The notes under the pieces were generated by a model. The model ran no database searches and had not been told where the DNA came from. It was given only the letters and a program-made list of their open reading frames with translations. A DNA stretch of 64,000 bases, from contig JBBDNB010000039.1 of assembly GCA_040877935.1 (NCBI GenBank), positions 186,001 through 250,000 on the forward strand, in the 5' to 3' direction. Position numbers and translations under genes: made by a program. Within the stretch, counting starts at the first letter, position 1; the number at the start of each line of letters is the position of its first letter. Source of the DNA: Chitinophagales bacterium. GTDB taxonomy: Bacteria; Bacteroidota; Bacteroidia; Chitinophagales; CAIOSU01. This document shows, piece after piece, positions 7,085 to 17,370 of this stretch.

Positions 7085-9847
7085 ATGGGAAATGCTGTAT
7101 TTAGCTGGTTTAGTTTGTCATTGCCTTCATTTAGGGTAATGATGTTCCTATTGTTTGCTTTTGCTTTTTTGCTCTATGGTAATACAATTAACCACGAGTA
7201 TAATTTTGATGATGCTCTGGTCACACAAAATCACAGACATACTTCCAGGGGTGTTGAAGCAATTCCGGAAATTTTTACTTCACATTATTATCAGGATGAG
7301 GACGGGTATGCATATGAATACAGGCCGGTAACACTTGCAAGCTTTGCCATTGAACATCAATTTTTTGGGGAAAGCCCAACGATCAGTCATTTTATTAATG
7401 TACTGCTTTATGCTATTTCTGGAGTCTTGTTGTTTGTTTTATTATCAAGTTTGTTGCCTGGGCAGGGCATTCATTTTTGCTTTTTGGTTGCTTTTATATT
7501 TATTGCACATCCACTCCATACAGAAGTGGTAGCAAGTATAAAAAACAGGGATGAAATTCTTGCGCTGCTCTTTGCAATGCTTTCCTGGGTATTTGCCATA
7601 AAATTTATACATAGGGGGTATCTGTTTTTGTTGTTTCCATCACTAATATTTTTGGTCATGGGCATATTATCCAAAATGAGTGTGGTGGTATTTGTGGTAT
7701 TAATACCACTATCTGCGGTTTTCTTTGAAAATGTGAAATACAAAAGGGTATTTATTTTGAGCTTTCTCTTTGCAGTTGCTTCAGTCTTTTTTATTCCGGA
7801 AAATGCCAAGCATTTAAAATTTCTATTTTTTCTTGTAAGTGCCTTTGTTCCATTGACCATCACTTATCTTTTAAAGAGTGGTTTTGTCGAATCTGCTTAC
7901 CACCGCACGTATGATTTTTTATACACAAAGGATCGACCTGTAAATGATAGGTTAAAAGCATTTTGTGGCTGGTTTAAAAAGGTATTTGAAACAAATACTA
8001 TAGCAATAATTGCATTGCTGGCGATGCTTTATGTAACAGGCCTATTACTTAACAATGATATTGCTGTGCTAATAGCAGTGAATGCCTCTTTTATTTTTAT
8101 GGCATTGTCTGTTGCTGATCGAAAGAGATATTTCCTGGTTTTATTGAGTTTAATGTTAATCGTGACTTTTTGGTTTGCAGCTACTGATATAGTTGCCAAA
8201 TCCTCTGTATATGCCGTTGTTTTGTTGTTTGTTGCAGGCTACATACCCAAAGAGAAATTAAATATTGCTTCTATTATTGTTCTTACCATTGCTGCAGCTT
8301 TTTTTGTTCACTATTCCATTACACCGCTCATATTAATGCTTTTGGTGTCGGTTATAGCTAGCCGAAACAGGGCCTTGCTGTTCACTTCATTTTTGTATTT
8401 TATATATTTGGTATTCAGGTTTTTTCTTGGGAAATATGATAGTGCTATAGATTACATTTTCCTTGTTATAGCTTCTATCATTCCACTATTGCTAATGAGG
8501 GAAAAGTTGGGAAAAACCGGCCAGGTTTTATTGTTGTGTGCTTTTATAGGATTTACTGTTGCAGGTATTTATAATTACAGGCTTATACAGTCTGATGCCA
8601 ATTTATCTTTGTCTGAACCTTTGGCTGAGATGATTGAAATGACCACACCCGAGGTATTGGAATATACTGACAGACCTTTGGGATACCTGGAATCACCATT
8701 GGACAAAGATGCTTCATGGAATACAAAGATCGGCACTTCTGCGTATGTACTGGGAGAATATCTGAAAAAAATGTTAGTCCCAATTTCAATGGGCTTTTAC
8801 TATGGATATGCGCATATTGTCCCTGTTGGAACAGGTAATATGCAGTCACTGATATCGCTTGTTTTACATTTAGCATTAATGTTGGCTGCAATTATATTAT
8901 TGCGCAGGCATCTTGTTTTGAGTTATGGAATTGTCTTTTACCTGGTAAGTATTTTACTGTTTTCAAATTTGTTTTATCCTGTTGTGGGGATGATGGGGGA
9001 CAGGCTTACTTATGTAGCTTCGATTGGTTTTAGTATTTCACTGGTCTATTTGTTGACCTGGATATTTAAAATTAAACCAGGAAAGAATTCAAATATTAGA
9101 GTTCAATATGCTTTAGTATATATGTTTATATTAATTATAAGTGTGTATTCTGTGAAAACCGTTGCTCGCAACAACCTTTGGCAAGATCCATTAACCTTGA
9201 TGGAGCACGATATCAAATACCTTGATAAATCAGCACAGGCACATAACATGCTGGCAAGTTACTATTTGAGAGAATACAATGAAAACAAGAATTCACTGGA
9301 TAATCAACGCTATCTTGATCAGGCAATTAAACACTACAATAGTGCAATTGAAATTTACCCTGATTTCTTTAATGCACACTACGATCTTGGAAAAGCTTAT
9401 AATCACAAGAAAGAATACAAAAAGGCAGTTAAATCCTTTAAAAGAGTGATAGAACTGGATTCAACATATACCAATGCCATGATAAGCATAGCCAATATAT
9501 ATGAGGTCAATGATTTACTTAAGTACAGCATTCCATACTATGAAATGGCCATTAGCAATTCTTCTGATAATTTATTGTATTACAATTCCCTTGCTTATGC
9601 CTGGTATAGGCTTGGGGAATACAATAAAGCAATAGAAGTTGGGAAACAGGCAGTTAAGGCATATCCCAATGAATTTGATCCCTGGTCAAACCTCGGAAAA
9701 ATTTATATCAAGACAGGAAATAATGAACAGGCAATTATTTGCTTCGAAAAAGCGCTGCGTATAAGTAATCATAGCAAGGAAGTCTCTGACATCTTATCAG
9801 AGTTATACAGGGAACAGGAGGGTATTGAAAAAACGATTCATAATTAA
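7085..9847 (+). CDS. TMTC-like membrane glycosyltransferase with C-terminal TPR repeats
   Basis: A 920-residue protein. The first 680 residues have many membrane segments and the marks of GT-C enzymes of the TMTC/O-mannosyltransferase group: the first outer loop NHEYNFDDALVTQN with the acidic DD pair, YRPVTLASFAIEH, and AHPLHTEVVASIKNRDEIL. The last 220 residues are tetratricopeptide repeats (for example YNSAIEIYPDFFNAHYDLGK and AIEVGKQAVKAYPNE). Such enzymes transfer a sugar from a polyprenyl-phosphate donor to an outer substrate. As the last gene of the operon it links the exporter to protein or lipid glycosylation. Acceptor and sugar are unknown. Confidence 0.8.
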   Translation: MGNAVFSWFSLSLPSFRVMMFLLFAFAFLLYGNTINHEYNFDDALVTQNHRHTSRGVEAIPEIFTSHYYQDEDGYAYEYRPVTLASFAIEHQFFGESPTISHFINVLLYAISGVLLFVLLSSLLPGQGIHFCFLVAFIFIAHPLHTEVVASIKNRDEILALLFAMLSWVFAIKFIHRGYLFLLFPSLIFLVMGILSKMSVVVFVVLIPLSAVFFENVKYKRVFILSFLFAVASVFFIPENAKHLKFLFFLVSAFVPLTITYLLKSGFVESAYHRTYDFLYTKDRPVNDRLKAFCGWFKKVFETNTIAIIALLAMLYVTGLLLNNDIAVLIAVNASFIFMALSVADRKRYFLVLLSLMLIVTFWFAATDIVAKSSVYAVVLLFVAGYIPKEKLNIASIIVLTIAAAFFVHYSITPLILMLLVSVIASRNRALLFTSFLYFIYLVFRFFLGKYDSAIDYIFLVIASIIPLLLMREKLGKTGQVLLLCAFIGFTVAGIYNYRLIQSDANLSLSEPLAEMIEMTTPEVLEYTDRPLGYLESPLDKDASWNTKIGTSAYVLGEYLKKMLVPISMGFYYGYAHIVPVGTGNMQSLISLVLHLALMLAAIILLRRHLVLSYGIVFYLVSILLFSNLFYPVVGMMGDRLTYVASIGFSISLVYLLTWIFKIKPGKNSNIRVQYALVYMFILIISVYSVKTVARNNLWQDPLTLMEHDIKYLDKSAQAHNMLASYYLREYNENKNSLDNQRYLDQAIKHYNSAIEIYPDFFNAHYDLGKAYNHKKEYKKAVKSFKRVIELDSTYTNAMISIANIYEVNDLLKYSIPYYEMAISNSSDNLLYYNSLAYAWYRLGEYNKAIEVGKQAVKAYPNEFDPWSNLGKIYIKTGNNEQAIICFEKALRISNHSKEVSDILSELYREQEGIEKTIHN

Positions 9848-10329
9848 ATTTACAAGAAAAGACTTTTGTCTGTGCTTGTGATGCTCTATGTCCACAGATA
9901 TTTACCCCCTTGATCTGCCACCTGTTATTGGAGTTGGTCAGAAGAAAAACCTACATGGCTTAACATACCTCCAGCAAATTTGTCGAGAAAATAGGGGTTT
10001 GCCTGTGTTGCTATCACAGTCTGGGTTAAGCATATAAACCAATATACCAGGGGATCAAACGGGTAAGGATTGACATGCGTCCGGCTTATTTATTCAAAGC
10101 ATTAATCACACACAATACAACCAATGCTTTTCAATCGCTATTTTAGTTTGAAAAACAGTTTAGTCAAATGTGTTATTATAAACATAAGTATTGTAATTTA
10201 ATTATAAGGAAATATGCTGTTTGCCAGCAATATCTATTAGCAACATAAGCAAAGCGAAATATTATTTATTAATTCTTGCTTTTCAGTTGTTTTATAGTTA
10301 ATTTGCTTTTGCATAACCATCTTTGACAT
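9848..10329. other. Non-coding gap of 482 bp
   Basis: No convincing reading frame on either strand. A broken inverted repeat (ACAAG and AGAC at 9852-9864 against GTCT and CTTGT further on) lies just after the operon and may end transcription, but it has no T-run. I see no clear -7 box before the gene at 10330. Confidence 0.4.
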
Positions 10330-11871
10330 ATGAAGAAGCATCTACTCACATTTTTGTTTGCGTTTATTTGTCTGTCAGTTTTTCCTCAATCTGGGAATAT
10401 TGGCATCAATACCAGCACCCCTGATGAAAGTGCCTCTTTAGAAGTTGGCAGTACTGACCGGGGGCTGCTTATCCCTAATGTTTCGCTAACTGGTGCAACT
10501 GATGTTACCAGTGTAATTGGAGCTCCATACCCCGAGCGATTGTTGATCTATAATAGCGCAACAGCAGGTTCTGCGCCAAATAATGTAACACCGGGATATT
10601 ATTATTGGAATGGCAGCAAGTGGATCAGAATGAAAGTTGGTTCTGAAGGAGAAGACCATGACTGGTATGAGTCCGGAGGAACTGCCCCCGACAATATCAA
10701 TGACAATATTTATACCTATGGAAATGTAGGAATTGGTATGGCTTCACCAAGAGCAGGTACCACATTGGATGTCAATGGAGCAGTCGGCACCTCAAGAATG
10801 GGAATTGGAGGCACATATAATTCAAGCCAGGTTCAGGGTATATGGTCCATTGCCCCCAATTATAAAATCTCAACCGGCAACAATGATTTTGGCAACCAAT
10901 ATGGAATCACCTACGCACATACCAATGCAGGCACTTCAACATCAAAACATCCAATTTCAGGCTGGGGACATCAGATATTATTCACTAGTAATGGAAGCAG
11001 GAATGCCGTAATTGGCCTTACCAATGGACATGGATATTTTGCGGGAAATGTAGGAATTGGAACCACCAGTCCAAGCGAAAAACTACATGTGACTTCAAAT
11101 ATCAGGGCTGATGGTGTTGTTTACTGGGGCAATGGATTGGTGAGGACCGAAACCCGCAATGATGCAGGGTTACAGGGCAATGCAGGTGCACGCAGTGGCT
11201 TTTATGAAACTTCTTCTCCATCACCTGCAGCCAACTGGCCATCCGGAGCTTCAAACTGGTGGCACTTGCTGGATGTAAGGCACAGCAATAATTCCAATAA
11301 TTACGCTATGCAGATTGCCGGAAGTTTTTTCGATCAAAACCTCTATTACAGGAAAACAAATAACAATCCTGCCCAGCCCTGGACAAAAATTGTATCGGGC
11401 AATCAAGGAGCAACAGTATATTCCAATGCTTCTGAGATAAATTTGGTAAGCAACAATTCCGGATCATTCAGCTACAACCCCGGTGTTGGGTGGACACCGG
11501 GCACCTGGCAAAATGTGTCGGGTTTTTCTGTGACACGAAATATCACATCAGGAAGTTTTGTAAATATTACAGTATCAGCATTGGTTGAAGGAGATAATTA
11601 CAATTATTATGTGCCCAGTTGTGCGTATTTCAGATTGATGCGTGGTTCTACTGAATTGGCCCGCACAGCAGTTAAACTAACTACATCTAGTTATACATAT
11701 GATTACTTTTGGTTTTACAACAGCAATAATTTCTCATTTAATGTTGTGGACTCCGGTGTATCAGGAAACCAAAGCTATTCGATTCAATATTGGTTGCCTG
11801 ATGAATTTACTTATACCGAATATGTAAGAATAGGTTCACGAAATTTAAACGTAATAGAATTAGGCAATTAA
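10330..11871 (+). CDS. Secreted tail-fibre-like surface protein
   Basis: A 513-residue protein with a signal peptide ending near PQSG. It carries three copies of a GNxGIxxxxP unit: GNIGINTSTP just after the signal, GNVGIGMASP near residue 134 and GNVGIGTTSP near residue 240. These are typical of phage tail-fibre-like repeats reused in secreted Bacteroidota proteins. The middle is rich in Gly, Asn and Ser; the C-terminal 130 residues look beta-rich. There is no lysis or structural phage gene nearby, so this is probably a host surface protein. A similar signature continues in the small gene 14 bp downstream. Confidence 0.65.
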   Translation: MKKHLLTFLFAFICLSVFPQSGNIGINTSTPDESASLEVGSTDRGLLIPNVSLTGATDVTSVIGAPYPERLLIYNSATAGSAPNNVTPGYYYWNGSKWIRMKVGSEGEDHDWYESGGTAPDNINDNIYTYGNVGIGMASPRAGTTLDVNGAVGTSRMGIGGTYNSSQVQGIWSIAPNYKISTGNNDFGNQYGITYAHTNAGTSTSKHPISGWGHQILFTSNGSRNAVIGLTNGHGYFAGNVGIGTTSPSEKLHVTSNIRADGVVYWGNGLVRTETRNDAGLQGNAGARSGFYETSSPSPAANWPSGASNWWHLLDVRHSNNSNNYAMQIAGSFFDQNLYYRKTNNNPAQPWTKIVSGNQGATVYSNASEINLVSNNSGSFSYNPGVGWTPGTWQNVSGFSVTRNITSGSFVNITVSALVEGDNYNYYVPSCAYFRLMRGSTELARTAVKLTTSSYTYDYFWFYNSNNFSFNVVDSGVSGNQSYSIQYWLPDEFTYTEYVRIGSRNLNVIELGN

Positions 11872-11885
11872 GAAATCACAAAATC

Positions 11886-12317
11886 ATGAAGAACATCATT
11901 TTTATACCCATTATACTCTTTTTAATTCACCAATCTGTTTTTGCACAAGAACCTACCCGAAGACCACAGATTGAATTTGAACATGGTGATCTTGTTTCTT
12001 CCAATACGGGAAGGATTGCTGATGGGATCTTGTCTAAAGCATCCAAGGCATATTCAGAATTTTTTGCAGGAGTATATAATGAAGCGTCTGGAATCAGTAA
12101 TATTCCATCTATACTTACCAGTGGAATTGTTTACATCAAGTTTGACTCCAGTGAGGGACATGTTTCCTATGGAGATTATGTGACAACCTCGAACGAAAAA
12201 GGTTTTGGAATGAAAGCCTCTCGTTTAGGATTTATTATCGGAATTGCTTTAGAAGATTCCAATAACACTTCAGGATTGCTGAAGATAAGGTTAGAACCCT
12301 GCTGGGTGGAAAAATAA
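11886..12317 (+). CDS. Small secreted beta-rich protein resembling a fibre end domain
   Basis: A 143-residue protein with a signal peptide ending VFAQ. The C-terminal half (HVSYGDYVTTS, then GFGMKASRLGFIIGIALED) resembles the end-capping domain of fibre and peptidase G2/S74-type proteins, in which GDYxTTS and a final Gly-x-Ile-Gly-x-Ala-Leu are recurrent. It sits 14 bp after the 513-residue fibre-like gene and was probably once, or still is, part of the same assembly. It lacks a recognisable protease active site. Function is unknown; the resemblance is by eye. Confidence 0.55.
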   Translation: MKNIIFIPIILFLIHQSVFAQEPTRRPQIEFEHGDLVSSNTGRIADGILSKASKAYSEFFAGVYNEASGISNIPSILTSGIVYIKFDSSEGHVSYGDYVTTSNEKGFGMKASRLGFIIGIALEDSNNTSGLLKIRLEPCWVEK

Positions 12318-12333
12318 TAATCCAAATCATTTA

Positions 12334-12343
12334 CCCCCCCCCC
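12334..12343. repeat. Poly-C tract of ten bases
   Basis: Ten consecutive C lie 16 bp after the stop of the small secreted gene. In otherwise AT-rich DNA this is unusual, but being outside any frame it cannot switch a coding sequence. Confidence 0.8.
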
Positions 12344-12370
12344 AATTTTTATACGGGTTAAATAAAAAAA

Positions 12371-12397
12371 GGCTCAAAGTCCTAAAAACCTTGAGCC
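12371..12397 (-). terminator. Terminator of the tRNA-Asn transcript
   Basis: GGCTCAA (12371-12377) pairs with TTGAGCC (12391-12397). On the minus strand the stem is followed by a T-run (the A-run at 12364-12370 on the + strand), and it lies 9 bp after the tRNA 3' end. It could also end + strand transcription weakly. Confidence 0.8.
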
Positions 12398-12405
12398 TTC
12401 CTTTG

Positions 12406-12479
12406 CTCCCCCACCTGGACTCGAACCAGGGACCCTCTGATTAACAGTCAGATGCTCTAACCAGCTGAGCTATGGAGGA
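12406..12479 (-). tRNA. tRNA-Asn (anticodon GTT)
   Basis: On the minus strand the sequence folds as a standard cloverleaf: acceptor arms TCCTCCA and TGGGGGA, D-arm AGCTCAGCTGGTTAGAGC, anticodon stem TCTGA/TCAGA around loop CTGTTAA with anticodon GTT, and T-arm with GGTTCGAGTCC. The discriminator base is G at 12406. The 3' CCA is not encoded (GCA follows), so it must be added by the CCA enzyme. Confidence 0.95.
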
Positions 12480-12499
12480 CTGTATTTTCATTATTTTCA

Positions 12500-12617
12500 A
12501 TTCCATTCTTTACCAACGCGGGATCAGATGCTCCCCGCCCGAACGCCCGCCTGAATGACTTTAGTCGGGCAGGTTCCTTTTCGGGACTGGCGGGTAACCA
12601 GCTGAGCTATGAAGGAA
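12500..12617 (-). pseudogene. tRNA relic interrupted by a GC-rich palindromic element
   Basis: Reading the minus strand, 12617-12595 gives a good 5' half of a tRNA (TTCCTTC, then ATAGCTCAGCTGGTTA). In the D-loop it is broken by 61 bp of GC-rich sequence (12594-12534) whose ends are inverted (CCCGCC and GGCGGG). After that the tRNA resumes as GAGCATCTGA and then degrades. It is similar to the intact tRNA-Asn 55 bp away, so it is likely a decayed tandem tRNA copy hit by a mobile palindrome. No functional anticodon loop remains. Confidence 0.7.
12534..12594. repeat. GC-rich palindromic repeat inside the tRNA relic
   Basis: A 61-bp block beginning CCCGCC and ending GGCGGG, with an internal CCCGCCTGAATGAC / AGTCGGGCAGG near-palindrome. 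The core CGGGCAGG also occurs at 22780-22805, 60697-60738 and 20178-20190. Confidence 0.7.
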
Positions 12618-12691
12618 TTTGAGACCGCAAATCTATTATATCTCAACAAATAATCCAATCTTTACAGTTAAATTTTTAAAAAAAGAATAGC

Positions 12692-13627
12692 ATGAGTTTA
12701 TTGATTGTAGGTACAGTGGCATTTGATGCCCTTGAAACACCTTTTGGAAAATCAGACAAAATAGTTGGAGGATCAGCATTATACTTCAGCTGGGCTGCAG
12801 CTCAGTTCAAAAGTAATATTCAGCTTGTTTCAATTATTGGTGATGATTATGATTTCAATGAAATAAAAGCCTTAAATGAGCAAGGTGTAGATACTTCAGG
12901 ACTTCAGGTTATTGAAGGAGGAAAATCTTTCTTTTGGTCTGGGCGCTATCATATGGATATGAATACACGCGATACATTGGCTACAGAACTCAATGTACTG
13001 GCAGATTTTGATCCTGTTTTGCCCAAAACATACCGCAGCGCAGAATTTGTAATGCTCGGTAATCTTACACCCCAGGTGCAGTTGCGCGTTTTGGAACAAA
13101 TGGAAAAACGCCCCAAACTGGTAGCCATGGACACCATGAATTTCTGGATGGAGCCGCAATTTATTGATGATTTGAAAAAAGTAATGAAACAGGTGGATAT
13201 TATGATCATCAATGATGAAGAGGCACGTCAACTGGCCAATGAGCATGCACTTGTAAAAGCTGCCAAAGAAATTCTGGAGATGGGCCCAAAATACCTGGTA
13301 ATTAAAAAAGGAGAGCACGGTGCCCTGCTTTTTCATGATAACGATGTGTTTTTCGCCCCTGCCCTACCTCTTGAAGAAGTTTTTGACCCAACAGGTGCCG
13401 GAGATACTTTTGCAGGTGGTTTTGTTGGTTACCTTGCAAAAACCAAAGACATATCATTTGAAAACATGAAACGTGCCATAGTTTTTGGCTCAGCAATGGC
13501 TTCTTTCTGTGTGGAAAAATTCGGAAGTCAACGCCTGAAAGAAATTGATCATTACGATTTGGATGAAAGAGTAAAAGAATTTATTGACCTCGTTCAATTT
13601 GATATTACTTTGGTTGATGAAAAGTAA
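12692..13627 (+). CDS. PfkB-family sugar/nucleoside kinase
   Basis: A 311-residue ribokinase-fold protein. The N-terminal GGSALYFSWAAAQF region and the C-terminal signature DPTGAGDTFAGGF, containing the catalytic-base Asp and the anion hole, place it in the PfkB family. It phosphorylates a small alcohol-bearing substrate (sugar or nucleoside) with ATP in the cytoplasm; which one cannot be told. It lies 19 bp before glpK on the same strand, so the two are probably co-transcribed. Confidence 0.85.
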   Translation: MSLLIVGTVAFDALETPFGKSDKIVGGSALYFSWAAAQFKSNIQLVSIIGDDYDFNEIKALNEQGVDTSGLQVIEGGKSFFWSGRYHMDMNTRDTLATELNVLADFDPVLPKTYRSAEFVMLGNLTPQVQLRVLEQMEKRPKLVAMDTMNFWMEPQFIDDLKKVMKQVDIMIINDEEARQLANEHALVKAAKEILEMGPKYLVIKKGEHGALLFHDNDVFFAPALPLEEVFDPTGAGDTFAGGFVGYLAKTKDISFENMKRAIVFGSAMASFCVEKFGSQRLKEIDHYDLDERVKEFIDLVQFDITLVDEK

Positions 13628-13640
13628 TTTGCAAATTTAA

Positions 13641-15119
<1,479 letters not shown>

Positions 15120-15461
15120 GGGGATGACCGTTCAAATAAGCCTGAATTGAGATGTCTTTTCAGTTCCCTAACAGAAAGCTTCTCGACAATGGTTGTCAAT
15201 AGATAAAACTGCTTTTCCTGTTTTTTTGGAGAATCCTATATCGTTTATGGAGAATTGGAGGAGCTCTGGAAAACGCCTATTTACCTGAGCTCGAGATTTT
15301 TTTAGAGAATGAAATGCGAAATATGGGGAATTGGAAACCATATGGAATACAATGTTTTCATTTGGTTTCGTAATTATACATGGTTTCAGTTTGAACTTCT
15401 TTATTTAAAATTGTATTATTGTATTGGTCTTTACCTTAGGTAGGGAACTTGCAAAGGCTTC
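15120..15461. other. Non-coding stretch after glpK
   Basis: About 340 bp with no convincing start-to-stop frame. One 43-codon open stretch on the + strand around 15240-15375 has no start codon near its beginning, so it may be a remnant. The stretch separates glpK from the convergent toxin-like gene. Confidence 0.4.
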
Positions 15462-15495
15462 GAACACTGTGCCCGTAAACAGTGTTCTTTTTTTT
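15462..15495 (+). terminator. Rho-independent terminator between glpK and the convergent module
   Basis: GAACACTG (15462-15469) pairs perfectly with CAGTGTTC (15480-15487) around a 10-nt loop, followed by eight T. It acts on + strand transcription coming from glpK and lies right against the stop of the minus strand gene at 15494. Confidence 0.85.
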
Positions 15496-15949
15496 ATAGC
15501 CATTTATCCCCATTCCAATCTGGCCCATTTAAGAATTTTTCTAAGTTTTTATCATTGTCTATTTGAAATGCAGTAACAAACTTTGCTACTCTAACCTTTG
15601 TAAATCTTATAATAACAACATAATTATTCTTTACAAGCGCTACTCTTCTGTTATTTATGTATGTTTTAGTTTTATTATCAAAGCCTTGCTTTAATTTAGC
15701 TTCATTATCCTCAAGTGTATCTTTGATCCATAGCATCTTCTCGCAGCGATTCAATGAGAGGATTGATTTATCTCCTTCTTTCCAATTTTCGCTTTCATAA
15801 AAAGCATGATCAAACATGTCTTCATAAAATTTCACAGTTATTCCATCAAAAGTTTTAATTGGTTTTTCACGATTGCAATAAACATCTTTCCATAATAACC
15901 TGAGTTCTATTTCACTCATTTTGTATGACTTAATTTTTTTGTAAGCCAT
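15494..15949 (-). CDS. Probable PBECR-type nuclease (toxin-like)
   Basis: A 151-residue protein from ATG at 15949, whose A is shared with the stop TAA of the upstream DUF3800 gene; a GTG at 15955 is a less likely start. The arrangement FDHAFYES, LNRCEKMLWIKDTLED, YINNRRVALVKNNYVVIIRF and KFVTAFQID resembles the PBECR superfamily (phage-encoded relatives of barnase, EndoU, colicin E5/D and RelE), which are predicted RNases. The assignment is by eye. Convergent with glpK and translationally coupled to its neighbour, it looks like the effector of a two-gene module. Confidence 0.55.
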   Translation of the reverse strand: MAYKKIKSYKMSEIELRLLWKDVYCNREKPIKTFDGITVKFYEDMFDHAFYESENWKEGDKSILSLNRCEKMLWIKDTLEDNEAKLKQGFDNKTKTYINNRRVALVKNNYVVIIRFTKVRVAKFVTAFQIDNDKNLEKFLNGPDWNGDKWL

Positions 15950-16644
15950 TACCACCCTCCTTTAAGTGTGATTTTGAAAATATTGAACTTCTCTTCCCAC
16001 TTTGGAGTAGGTGAAATTTCTATTTTAATATATATATCCTCTATAAGAGTTGTTAATTCGCGTTTTGCATTACTGGTTGTTTTATTATTGAATTTTGCGG
16101 AAACCACTCCAGTTAAAATATCAGCTAACTGAATTCCAAGAGATTGTTCTGATGGAATTGCCTGAACATTATCTACAGAAGAGGATAAATTGGAGTTATT
16201 TAATACATTTTTTAATACTTGAAGTCGACTACTATCTCTATTGATCTTGTAGTCAAGAAATATTTGGTAATTGTTGAAGTCAAATATCCAATGGTGGATA
16301 AGCTGGTAATAAAATTTATAAAAACTCAATTCATTGTCACTGCTATTAAAGTGAAGATTGTTTACTTTTTTGGAATTGATAATTATAACTCTGAAACGGA
16401 GGGAGTTAGTTGAGAAAAAATATTCTACTATCTCTTTGTATAAATCCAGATAGGTAGGAGAAATTTTATTCCATTTTAACTCACCATAGATACTATGTTT
16501 TTTCTTTATGGCATTCATTTTGTTTTTGAATGTTTCACGATATTCAGACTTCATCCAAATACCGCCTATTGCCATGTATCTATGAGCGCTATTATCAGTT
16601 AAAACTTCTTGTCTGCTTTCATCACAGTAAATTTCGAAATTCAT
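15949..16644 (-). CDS. DUF3800-family protein (RNase H-like fold)
   Basis: A 231-residue protein with the hallmarks of DUF3800: IYCDES at the N terminus, MAIGGIW, the GELKW motif near residue 55 and the C-terminal SLGIQLADILTGVV. These acidic residues form an RNase H/transposase-like metal site in related proteins, so a nuclease role is possible. DUF3800 genes are frequent in phage-defence and mobile islands. It shares one base with the PBECR-like gene, giving a coupled pair. Whether it is antitoxin, co-effector or sensor is not known. Confidence 0.75.
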   Translation of the reverse strand: MNFEIYCDESRQEVLTDNSAHRYMAIGGIWMKSEYRETFKNKMNAIKKKHSIYGELKWNKISPTYLDLYKEIVEYFFSTNSLRFRVIIINSKKVNNLHFNSSDNELSFYKFYYQLIHHWIFDFNNYQIFLDYKINRDSSRLQVLKNVLNNSNLSSSVDNVQAIPSEQSLGIQLADILTGVVSAKFNNKTTSNAKRELTTLIEDIYIKIEISPTPKWEEKFNIFKITLKGGW

Positions 16645-16723
16645 AATCTGTGTTTAACCTTTAGATTTTCTTTGATCAATGCTTCTTGGATAGGTTGTTT
16701 CTTCTTGAAAGCTACCTTTTATT

Positions 16724-16855
16724 TTATGTTTTTTTAAAAAAACTGGAATCCAGTATGCTATTTTTGCTTTCTTTAATAGCTTCATTTTTAGTTGACTCTT
16801 TGAAAACTTTAGTTGCTCTTTGGGCATTTTCCTTTTTTAAGTGTCCAATTTCCAT
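16724..16855 (-). CDS. Possible small lysine-rich protein upstream of the DUF3800 gene
   Basis: An ATG-started frame of 43 codons on the minus strand, 79 bp before the DUF3800 start. It begins MEIGHLKKENAQRATK and is very rich in Lys, Glu, Ser and Asn, with a helix-forming N-terminal half. Composition and position would suit a small antitoxin or regulator, but there is no family match I recognise and the frame could be chance. Confidence 0.35.
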   Translation of the reverse strand: MEIGHLKKENAQRATKVFKESTKNEAIKESKNSILDSSFFKKT

Positions 16856-16934
16856 TGTTTCACGTTAAGCGATAATTATTCATAATTGTAGTTTTAATTT
16901 TTCCTAAATTCTTTCACCCTCACCTTCCCCGTAA

Positions 16935-17348
<414 letters not shown>

Positions 17349-17370
17349 TTGCTTTGTCTTAGCATGGGTT

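Noticed and set aside
9852-9880. Terminator after the TMTC-like gene
   Set aside because: The inverted repeat is interrupted and not followed by a T-run.
10330-12317. Prophage remnant
   Set aside because: Only fibre-like repeats are present; no capsid, portal, terminase, lysis or integrase gene is nearby, and both proteins carry signal peptides.
12334-12343. Phase-variable coding tract
   Set aside because: The poly-C lies after the stop codon and before the terminator, so length changes cannot shift a reading frame.
16686-16868. 60-codon hydrophobic + strand frame
   Set aside because: It is antisense to the Lys-rich small ORF; poly-Lys codons read backwards give Phe/Leu-rich false membrane proteins.
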